From the NCBI GenBank assembly GCA_003342895.1, contig PTFA01000035.1:3548703-3612702 (forward strand): a stretch of 64,000 nucleotides of DNA. Reading direction: 5' to 3'. The position numbers and the translations under genes were made by a program. Under the pieces are notes generated by a model that saw only the letters and a program-made list of their open reading frames with translations, made no database searches and was not told where the DNA came from. Within the stretch, counting starts at the first letter, position 1, and every line of letters begins with the position of its first letter. Positions 26,004-64,000 of the stretch are shown here, piece after piece. The stretch is from Casuarius casuarius (Eukaryota > Chordata > Aves > Casuariiformes > Casuariidae).

Positions 26004-28818
26004 TTTGGCCCCTTGAGTTTTCACATCTGGTATAATCACTAACTTGATTAATCGTGTGGCAATGGCTCATGCACTGTTCACTCAGAGGATAAATACAGGA
26101 TAATCAGATTATTTATTTATTTTGCTCCTTGAGGCCAAAGTCTATGTTTAATGCATATTACTAGTTCATTCCTAAAACTAACACCTGACTGATTGTGGCA
26201 AGTTACAGGTGCCCTTGAACCTTCTGAATAGTCATAGTATGCTCCTGACCTGGTTTATTTCTACTTCTTTCAGCAACAGTGAATCAAGTTTCATTATCAA
26301 CTGAAAACACCTGGTGTCATCCTCTGATCTCAAAGATTGGACAGTCCATACTCCCTGCATAATCATTTACTTTATAGCATTTCTGCAAAGTTTGTAGCTG
26401 TCTCCTCTGATTCTAAGGTACGTTTTGATATTTGGTAATCCATCTAAAGTCCCAGCTTTTCAAGTCAGGTGACTTCATGAGAAACCACTACTCCTAAACT
26501 TAGTTTTAAATGTTAACTTTTCACATATTAAAGTGAATTTAAAGAAAAGTTGAGAATATGAATCTTAATGGCTAAAAAATAAAAGCCAGCTAATTAAGAA
26601 ACCATTAGTTACTATTTCTAAAAAGAAAACAAAAAGCAAACACACAAATCAGTTTTGTGATCTGGAGTGGGCACAGCGGGTTCAGATTGTCAACACTAAG
26701 AACCATTTCAATTAATTCATTTTGCATTGATTTGGATCAGTACTTAAGCGTGTAGCAGAAAAAAATCAAGACTGAACATCTAAATGAATACAGCAAGCTT
26801 GCAAAGAGAAGCTATGAATGAATAGCTTAACTGGACACTTGCAAAATTAACTTGTCAGAAGTAATTACTCTATACGTGATAAACCTGGAAATGTTTCATA
26901 TCAACCACAATTTAAAATACTATTTATGCTATTTCTTGGCATTTAAAGATATATTCATAATATGCTATTTACTATGCTACTACCATGCATTTTCAAATCT
27001 CTCAAGAACCTTTTGGTCCAAGGAGACAACAGATTCATTTTGTGTTCAGTTCACAAGAGGTTTAGCAGATACAGTCTACACTTTTCATTGAAGTTTTCTC
27101 ATGATTCTTTCTCATTTTTCTTCTCCTTAAGTTTGAGTAAAATCTTCCTGACTAAATGCAAGTCTTTGCTTTCTGCATATAACAAAATGAATTTTAAAAA
27201 CAAATGATTATTAAAACCAGAATACATCCAGTAATTGGGAAAGATCAAGCATATGTGACCACAAACTGGAGAAGCAAGACTGTGTAACTACAGGTCATCA
27301 GAATTTGCACAGTAACTACCACAGAACACAAATGGTAGATTACCCCTTTTTCACTGAAGGAGTAAGCTACTTTGCATTACCTAATGCTATATACACATAT
27401 ACAGATATTTACAACAGAATATGCCCAGACCTAAACATCTCAGAGCACACATCTTGTTGTACTGCTCCTATCCATTGTCTTTTCCTGTTACTGAAAGATT
27501 TCCAGTAGTAGTATTTAATTTCTGTCCATTTGTTTTGTGGGTTTTCTCCCCCCAGCTCCCCCAACTAATGCTCAATTCCACATTTCAGGACAATTTAAGA
27601 AGGCAGACGTGATTCGGGGAAGAGGGCTCCAAGAAGAGGTTAAATCTCTTCCTCTCAGGACCCAAAAGAAATAGTAAGTTTTGCGTGATTCTCGCAGCGG
27701 TATTAAAATGCTTCCTGACCTAGACAGTTCCTGTCTAATACCATGAGATAGTGGATCTAAATTGGGAAAAGGAAATCTCTTGACACACAGATGTATTTCT
27801 TTCATCCATGCATAAGATAGCTGCGTATCTATTCAAAATAGTGTCTCACTGAATTTCCATCTCAGTAACACAGGAAGTAGTAATCCAAAGTATGCCCTTC
27901 ATGACAGATACACCGCATAGCCTTCCAATATACAGTTGTGACTGCACTCCTGGCCTAGCATGAAGGTTCTTCTGTACATCCATTACCACAAAAACATATG
28001 AATTGTCTAGCGACTGGTAGAGTACCACTTCTCCTCACAGTGATACTGCTCCAATAGAAAATTGCTTTCTATGCAATCACCTCACTCACGTGTGCTCTCA
28101 TCTACACAGTAGCACAAAAACATAGAAAAGAAGAGAGATCAAAAGCATTGCTAGAACAAAACCCAGCAATGCCATCACGTCATTACTACTACTCAGGCTA
28201 CTATGGTGAGCATCAGGAGGAGAAAGAAAAAATATTACCGGAACAGATACAAAGCAGTGCTACCATACTGTATGTGCCAATAGAGAGGAAAGAGGAGGAG
28301 GCCATATAGCAAGGTCAGAAACATTGGTGTCCAGAACCCCTTAGGCAAAGACATTATCTCAATTATCTAACACACACTAACTCTTTAGACTTTGCTTTAG
28401 CAGCAGTTTTGGGATCAATCCCACACACTTTATTCATGCAAACACTTGCTGAGGTCCTGAAAGTTTTGTTTGAACAAGGCCTGCAGAATCAGCCTTCTGA
28501 CACAGTGCAACTACACTGTGCTGCTGCTGGCTTGTACCGAATTCCTTGTACATATTGCTACACTGGACAAAACAAAGAGGAAATATAAACTTCAAGGATT
28601 ATTCAATTTATTAAAACTTAATGAGCCATTGCTCCAGTATGTGCAAAGCAAGCAACATCTCTTACATTCTGGCTTCAGACTGCAATTTACTAATCAGTTA
28701 CTGAAGATGAAGCACCTCAGTCCCACAGCAGTTATTGATTGATAGGTTAATAAAAGTTTCTACAGAGAGAATCTCGCTTCCGTAATTGGAAGTTAAGGGG
28801 CAAATCTGAGATGATGTA

Positions 28819-28874
28819 ACAAAAAAACCCCCCAAAAAACGAAAAAAACCCCAACCAAACAAAAAACACACACA
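28819..28874 (+). repeat. A/C-rich low-complexity tract
   Basis: Alternating A and C runs ending in ACACACAC. Simple repeat. Confidence 0.9.
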
Positions 28875-30008
28875 TTCTTCTCCTTCCCTTTAAAATAATA
28901 GTAAAACAGGCATTCTACTGCCAATATATTTTATACACTGGCAGCTTTAACATTGCTGCTGTTCACAAGACAGTACAATAATTTATACTTTTTATAAAGA
29001 TTAAAAACTGAAAACAGATGCACTTTTATGCAGTATGTAAAAAACACTACCCCAACAGTATTCAATGGAGCCAAATTATCACACAGAAAACCTAGCATCT
29101 AAGTCACCAGTTCAAAACAAAATACAAGGAGTTCAGGGCAAAATGTTTTCGTTATCTTTTTTATTAGTCAGCAGCGTGTGTAGATCCCTTACAAGTGGGC
29201 AGCAGTTCACATCAGTCAGAATGAACTGGTCGTGTTGTGGAAAGCAATACTACAAACTACACAAGATGAAATACTTGATTAAATCTTGGTAGCAACCATT
29301 TCCACCAGGACACTACATATGTAAGTAATAAAACAAGAAAGAAGTTTGTGCTGCTTTTGTATGTTCTATCCCATTTCCTAGAAGTCATCACCAGAATTCA
29401 AAAGCAATGAGCCATTTTGAATCTGCAAAAAAACCCAGCATCCCCTCCACCTAATCTGCTAAATAGTGCTACTGAATTTCTTCTGCATTTCATTTGTCAC
29501 TTTGGTTTGAGATTATTCAGGTTTTACATAGGAATAAGATTTATTCCTATACAAATATATTCAAGTTGTGAAATGAATGAATAATTTCAAGGGCGTTCTC
29601 TCTTTATGCTCAGGAGGAAGCCAAGTTCACATTTTTTGGTTTCAGTGTCAGAAAAGTTACCAAACACATAGGTATGGCATGAGTGCAGAGGGTGAAGAGG
29701 AGGGGGAAAAAACCAAAAACAAAACAAAAAAAGAACATTCTTGCTACCTACTAGAAAGAAAAAGAAAAAAAAAAGGAGAACATAAATTGGCTATTGTTTC
29801 AGCTGCCAGAGGCACTATGAAGAGCTGAGGACAGAAGTGCTACTACATAAGTAATAAAAGTAAAATTTTTAAAGGATGTCCAAGAGTAAAGACATCTATA
29901 CCCAGCAGGATAAGCGTTTCAACCTGAGTTCTTTGAGTTCAGTTGGGCAATGCATAAGGCAACATATAGCTGTATGCATTTGAGGGCAAAGAAAATACAA
30001 AGTCCTGA

Positions 30009-30062
30009 AAAAAAATAAAGCCCTTAACAAAACAAAACAAAAAAAAAACAACAAAAAAAACA
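30009..30062 (+). repeat. (AAAAC)n-like low-complexity tract
   Basis: Runs of A with single C about every 5 to 9 bases. Confidence 0.88.
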
Positions 30063-31104
30063 CCCCTAAGCAAGGGAAACAGAGGCCTACATTGCTGCAT
30101 GAAAAAAAATGGTGAGACAGAGCTGCCTCACTTCAGGATCTGGAACTTTATTCAAACTGTTTGAGCATTTATCTTAAGTATTTTCCCTCTTTTTCTTTCA
30201 TTTATATTACTGCAGTAAAAGCACAACAAAAATTAATCAGAAAGTTTCACCTGGTCAACAGTTTTAATTCACATTCTTATTTCTCCAGAGGATTAAAAGC
30301 AATTCTTGGTCCAAAAACAAGAAAGGCAGCCCCAAGCAGCACTGTGACAATGCTCTGGAGTATCATTTTCTTTTAAAATGTAACCTCTTCAACTTGGCTG
30401 CAACCTATAAATAATCCCACATTTTAAAGAAATCCCTTTATGAAAAGCAGCACCCTGATGGGATTTAACACTTGAGACTATTTTTAAAGTGTTTTTGATT
30501 AAAAAATTAATTTTAGACTAATGTCATTATTATAAACGGGCTTACTCTGAGTATTATGTTGCTTGACAACTCTTTCAAACAGTTCCTTGACTTACTTCAT
30601 GACAGAGAAAGTCAATAATAATTGAAGGTTTTGTTGATTATTAATGTCATCTCTTAGTCAGGGAGAACACTTTGATGTGCATTCAGGATTTGAACGTTTG
30701 ACTAAAATTTTTGCTCTTTAACAAACTTAGCACAGTCTTTGTGTCTATTTTTTTCCTGGGGTGGGGTTGTCAGCTGGAATCTTATAACTGAGTACATGTA
30801 ACTGAAGCCATAAACATTTTAAAAGGATATCAGAATGGACAATCTATATTTCAAGTGCCGTTTGGAAAGTATGGTTTGTCTAAAACTAAGTACTTTTCAG
30901 AAGCTGCAAGATTATGTCATGCTACCTTCAGAAACAAAAAGAGATTAGGATTTCGTCTTGTGTCTTGTACAATAGCATTTAGCTCCTTCCCTTACATCCA
31001 GGGGTCAAGGGAGAAAGTTCTTGACTAGTACTGTGTTATGTGAAACCATATGCTGCTGAAATCTTATATCCCTGACCTTATATATAAAGTCATAGATAGT
31101 CTGA

Positions 31105-31128
31105 AACAAGAGTTGTAACAAGAGTTGT
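31105..31128 (+). repeat. perfect 12-base tandem duplication
   Basis: aacaagagttgt occurs twice in tandem without a mismatch. Confidence 0.97.
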
Positions 31129-31720
31129 TGCGCTTAATTTAGGAAATAACAGGCCTCAGACATAAGAGCTCTTTGAAACTTCAGCTGAAAATTGCAAAAG
31201 GAAAAAACAGAATACATGAAAATGCAACAACAGAAAAAAAAAAAGACAGGAATAAGTTAATCTCTCTCACCTCTGCGTATTTTTTCCTCTACTCCATGTA
31301 ATAAAGAACAAGGAAGAGTAAATTGAAAACAGAGGTTGAGAGTACAATTTTTTAAGACCATCATTTTTATGCAGACACCAAAATGATTAAAGAGAATATA
31401 CCACTAAACTTTAAGATCAGCTGAAAGACTATCAATCATTTTCTTCTTGTGTGCTCCATCATAGGCACTACATACACAGGATCCATAAAATAAATTTGTA
31501 TTTTTTTCCTCTCATTTGGGCACTTTAGGCAAGTCTTTGCTGTTTCCAAACGTAGCTCCCAATGCTTGAAAATGATAGTATTAAAAACCCAAAACAATAC
31601 AACATATTCCCTGCAAAACTGAATAACACCTAAATGTAAACCTGATACATTTCCTGTTAGAAAAGGGAGTACATTGTAATGGGACCAAAACAAAGGGAGC
31701 AATCAACCCAGAAGTAAATG

Positions 31721-31754
31721 ACACAGATTTCCAACTAACACAGATTTCCAACTA
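31721..31754 (+). repeat. perfect 17-base tandem duplication
   Basis: acacagatttccaacta occurs twice back to back without a mismatch. Confidence 0.97.
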
Positions 31755-34700
31755 AAGGAAATGAATGGCTAGGCAGCTAGAAGCTACCAAAGGTAGTACA
31801 GGCACACAGTGTGAAATTTCTAATAATATAGCCAAAAAATAACACCAATAGAGCACAGGGATACTGAAAAAAAGTCCTACACCTATAGTATCTGAATATC
31901 ACTTCAGAAAAAGAAGAGTTTAATCGACTGGACACTAGAATTAGCAGTAGGACTTACTGAAAGACAAAATCAGTAGCGCTGAAACCCCTCAAACAAATGT
32001 TGCCTTTGCCTTCAGAGCCCACCAGTCATAGTAAGCCCAGGAGCTGCTCTCCCAACTCACTGCCCATAAAAACAAGCTGGGCACTCACTCCTCAGCAAGG
32101 CACTAGGTTCCAAGATTGCCAACACCTGATTCAGATCACAGGTGCAGACACCAACTCATCACAGCACTGCAGGGCAATTACCAAGGGAGAGAATGAATCT
32201 ACTCTGAAAAGGTAAGGCTCAAGTACAAAATACACTACTTCTCCTTATGTGAAAATCAATACAGTACAGCCATAGTACAAGTGGTTTTAATGGCTGAACC
32301 AAAGACTTAGATCCTCTCCTACAACCTGGCCTCAGAGGAATAGCAAATGCACTTTCTACACTTTTTTTAGTATCTCTATATTACTATTTCTGCTACTGTA
32401 TAATAGAATTTGATTATACATATATATTTATTGTGGTGTTCTTTTCCTAGTTGAGTCTGAACCATTTTTGTAGATCATAAGTAATACTACTTTTATGGAA
32501 TAAAATAAAATGGCATTACCTATCTGACAATAGAAATTCATGCCATTTTGTACATTAACACACTTCGATGCAAACCATGAGGACTTTCATATCACCCATC
32601 TATCACAGAATGAAGGCATGCATACACATGGTCAGCAGATCACACAAGGCAGTTACATTAGCTCCCTAAATGCTTTCTCCTGTGTTCGAGAGAAATATCC
32701 TTCTCCTTTCTGCAAAATCAGAGGCTTTTATACATATATTTGCCATCTCCTATGGCCGGTAGCTAGATGAGTTGGACCAATAGTCCAGGCTGAGATAGAA
32801 AATCATTGCCCTTATTAGCTGAAAGCTGCAGAAAAAGAGTATTTCTCTCTTTACACTTGTATAGGAAAAAAGGCTTTCATGGTACACAGGTGATGCTAGG
32901 GGCCTAGAAGTTTGAAAACATCCCTTACCACAGCTTGCTTCCAAACTTAATAATCCTCTTCATTACTCTTTCCTAGAGGACAATAACAATAATAATTTGA
33001 TAGACTACAGATCTACTCTTCCAAAAGCCACACCCTCCATTTCAAAATCTAACAGAGGTTCCTGCCTGTTCCTTACTTCACATGCTGAAATAAGACACTG
33101 CAGGCAGCCTGAGAGATATCTAACAAACACCCCGGTCTGAATACCCCATTCCCTGCTATACCAAAAGGAGATCTCACAGTCCACAAAAGGACTAAGTATG
33201 CATGCTAAACATAGCCTGCAAGAAAGCAGAATTCAGAGCTCAAGCCCTATAAACTGAAATTTAGAGAGATCTTCTTTCAAGTAAGTGTGACAGTCTGCAT
33301 GTCTATAGCTTAAATGATATGCTGTTGGGCTTTTGTCCTCTACAAAATTCCAGTTTCCTCTCAGGCATTGGTTAAATTCCTATAGTAATAAGAAACTCGG
33401 ACTCACAGCAAACTGTCCCCTGGGTCCACCCTCTCTAAGACAGAAGTCTACATAGTTAGTACCGAACTACCATTGAGCAAGTCTTCATACAGTGCTGGAG
33501 ACATTTTGCTATTCCAAGCCACAGCATGATCTATAAACACACTGAAAAGTGGATGCTGCTGCCCAGGATACATAAGGAACAAATAAGCAACCTTTTCTAC
33601 CTCAGAGTAAGCTGCTGCGAAAGGCAATTATTCCCTGCTTGTCTGTGATTGATCAGCTTCCTGTATATGGATGTGCAAGCTTTCATTTATTAGCTACTTG
33701 GTCACCAGCACACAGCTGCAAAGAAGAAGGGCTTTTTAATGGGATTTTTTCTGGGAGGGGTATTAAAATAGTGTGGAGACAATTTAAATCACAAGCGATG
33801 TCACTTTTCAATCTTCTTCTGTAAGTAAGACAGCACCCATACAGGTGAAAGTTCCTGGGGAATAACATGGGGTAGAGAAAGGGGCTTTCAACCCTTCTAT
33901 GCCTTCTACTCCAAAGGGCAGAAGCCTGTGCAACCAAGCTGGAGTAAGACTTTAAGTAACATGATTTTAATATTCATAAGGTTTTAACTTCTTAGTGATT
34001 ATTTATGAAATCTTCTATTACATCAGGATAACAGGCTTAGAAAAAAGTACAATCCCAAACTTACCATTTTTACACCAGTACAAACATTTTAGAGTCATAT
34101 TCAGAAGCCATCCTCACGGCTGGGCTGATATGATCTGCCAATCCCTACAAAGTATCAAATAGTAATTAAATCCAGCATTCATGGTTGACAATTGTTAAAG
34201 GAATTAATTTGTTGCAGGAATAACAATAATATACTAAAGTTTCAACCTGAAATGCATTCTTCTTAGCAATATATTGCATGGGCCTAAGTCCAAAAGACAG
34301 CAGGGTTTTCCTCATATCAAAATTATCAGAAAATTATATACCCACTCCATTGGGTTAAAGATTGTTATATAGGCTTTTCACCAGGGTGTCTGATTAGTCT
34401 GAGACCTCCCTGATAGGAGAGGAAAAAGGACACGCTGATGTTCTTTCATTCTCCCAAAGCATCTCGGATGGCCTATAGCCAGTGCTTCTTTATCACAAAG
34501 AAATTTCATCCTGGTCATCCTCTTAGGTACAGGAAGGGGTATTCTGCAATCCCTAAATTACATTGTACAAGTAACTGTAGATCAGTATCTGCTACAAATA
34601 TCTCTCAACTGGTTCTTCTTATAGAGGAACCTCTCGTTACTTTAACTCATTTAAAACATAAACATATGTTAGAAAATTCAAACTATGGAACTAGGGTAAT

Positions 34701-35917
34701 AGAACATTTTCTTAACTGGGTAAATTACCTTCCACATGATTTGGAACCCCTCAGCATCCCACACTGAAGCTTGGGAAGACATGAGGGTATAAAGGTTGTA
34801 AGACAGTGCTTATGTGCACCACTGTCCTCTGCTGGAAGAAATCAGTCTTAAGTCTTATGTTTGTGTCTGATTAGCTTCTATTAGTAGTAGCTGACATAAA
34901 GCAAAGATGACATAAGCAACAGCTAATGTACATTCTCACTTAAGCTCCACAGGCCTGTGGTTTAGGACAGAAGGTTGTTAATTCTATTGTCTGTGCAATG
35001 TAGCTGTGTAAACAGGATCTGAGATGTTTGCATATGCCCTGGACAGTGATCTTTATTACTGTGTATTTGTACTGCAATAACACCTCCAGGCCCTGCAGAG
35101 ATTAGACCTCACTGCTCTATGTACACAGACTTAAGATCCAAGACTGCAACTGAACAGTAACTATATTAGTAGCAGAAAACAAGTCAGACAAAGGTGATTT
35201 TAAATGCCCAAGACTGGCAAAACACCATCTACAAAATATAAGCTGGTTTTATATCAGCATGACACCAAGAGAACCCCTTCGAGAACCTGTACCTAAGGCA
35301 TTTTAAACAGCAGCTAACATAGAGACAAAAAATCAACATCTCTCACTCCAGCATTTCTAGGATGACTGTTAATTTTCCCAGGTTAGGTACAGAACCTGCA
35401 GAAACAAACATCACAGGCTACTGAAACCCCTTCAAATCACAGTGCAGCAGCTTTGCACATTACACTGCCACATCCTTCTGTACAAGGGGAAACGCTTCTC
35501 CCAGAGGGGGCCAAGTGAAGGAGCGGCATGCCAGAAGCCCGGCCTGCGCCCGCCCAGCGATGGGGCATCGTGACACAGAGCCGCAAGGGCAGAAAAGACT
35601 TTTCCACAGCAGTGGCAGGGGACAAAACCCCCACGTTCACCACAGGCTGGGCAGAGCTGGTCTTCACCCAGCCCCTGGAGAAGGCGGGGACTTCTGCGCC
35701 TCTACCCCGAGGAGCAGCAACACCCTTCACCCACCCTTCCCCTCGCCAGCGGCCGCTGCGCCACAACCGAGCACCACCACACGCGCCCGCCGCCGCCGCC
35801 ATCAGCCGGCGCGAGGCGGCTCGCCCCGCCCCTCCCCACCAACGGTCGGCTCGCGCCGCGGAGGGGGCGGAGCCAAGGAAAGACACAATCCCCCCTCCCG
35901 GCCGTCCCTTAGTCTGA

Positions 35918-35930
35918 CGGGGCTTGTAGT
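35918..35930 (-). promoter_or_regulatory. ZNF143/Staf-type motif, minus orientation
   Basis: Read on the minus strand this is actacaagccccg, a full match to the promoter motif ACTAYRNNNCCCR associated with ZNF143. It is about 110 bases upstream of the GATB start codon and pairs with a second copy facing the other way. Confidence 0.55.
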
Positions 35931-35970
35931 TTTCCTTCCCGCGCCTCCGCGCAGCGCTCCCGCGCGCCGG

Positions 35971-35983
35971 ACTACATTTCCCA
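35971..35983 (+). promoter_or_regulatory. ZNF143/Staf-type motif, plus orientation
   Basis: actacatttccca matches ACTAYRNNNCCCR and the longer actacaattcccag form well. It lies 56 bases upstream of the ATG, a typical distance from the transcription start in vertebrate housekeeping promoters. Confidence 0.65.
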
Positions 35984-36038
35984 GGGGGCGCTGCGGGAGA
36001 GACTCAGCCGGGAGCGGCTCAGCCGAGAGCGAGGCAAA

Positions 36039-63828
<27,790 letters not shown>

Positions 63829-64000
63829 GTAGGTCTATTGATCAAGTGCTAAAATAAACCAAGAAACTTCAAAGTTTCACTGTTTTTGAAAACATTCACA
63901 AATGTCATATTAACCAGCTGTCAGCACTCATGGATTTTTTTAGTGGGAAATATGTCTAACGCATTGTCTACTTTGTACCTTGGAGCCATATACATAGAAT
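63829..64000 (+). other. GATB: GATB intron 9, start only
   Basis: Begins GTAGGT after Leu469; the frame closes shortly after. The window ends inside this intron. Confidence 0.85.

Larger units (their letters stand above)
21396..35439. other. intergenic up to the GATB CpG island, no gene seen
   Basis: AT-rich. It holds low-complexity tracts, two tandem duplications and one inverted repeat (listed), an old-repeat piece at 23950-24055 and an unusually AT-rich, repeat-free stretch at 30460-30720. No credible exon, tRNA or protein family was found. Confidence 0.72.

Noticed and set aside
35437..35886. 149-codon minus-strand frame as a protein gene
   Set aside because: No family resemblance and no downstream exons. 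Kept only as a possible divergent transcript.

Overview
This is vertebrate nuclear DNA, most likely from a bird; a crocodilian or turtle is not excluded. It is AT-rich, has no dense open reading frames, carries decayed CR1 LINE fragments typical of sauropsids, and contains one spliced gene. There is no operon, CRISPR array, plasmid or phage content. The many short open frames are chance frames, apart from those that overlap the exons listed here.

The one gene I can support is GATB (older name PET112), the B subunit of the mitochondrial glutamyl-tRNA(Gln) amidotransferase. It is on the + strand and starts in a CpG island at about 35.5-36.4 kb. Nine exons can be placed to the base: 36039-36424, 38903-39053, 52616-52729, 55841-56039, 57020-57142, 60402-60515, 61643-61727, 62476-62520 and 63639-63828. 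They join in one frame with GT-AG introns and give 469 codons. The carboxy-terminal part (about 150 residues, by comparison with the human protein) lies beyond the right edge. GatB works with GatA (QRSL1) and GatC, which are not in this window, to convert Glu-tRNA(Gln) to Gln-tRNA(Gln) in the mitochondrial matrix.

Layout: 1-35.4 kb is intergenic and I find no credible exon in it. It holds old interspersed repeats: tRNA-like and other ancient fragments at 4.5-5.5 kb, an unnamed ancient element with an internal 43-base A tract at 10.6-11.6 kb, CR1 at 12.7-14.1 kb and CR1 at 20.9-21.4 kb. It also holds simple repeats, a perfect alternating purine-pyrimidine tract, two hairpins and a few stretches that may be conserved non-coding DNA. 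35.4-36.4 kb is the promoter and first exon, with two ZNF143-type motifs facing opposite ways, GC boxes and a YY1-type site over the start codon. 36.4-64 kb is the body of GATB. Its introns hold an antisense CR1 fragment (55.4 kb), a possible antisense solo LTR (57.6-58.1 kb) and an unassigned GC-richer block (60.6-61.1 kb).

I found no undescribed biological system. The items most worth checking are the amino terminus of GATB (long, low-complexity, ending in a homopolymer ladder), the promoter architecture, and the ancient repeats. Repeat and motif matches come from reading by eye and from remembered consensus sequences, not from a database search.
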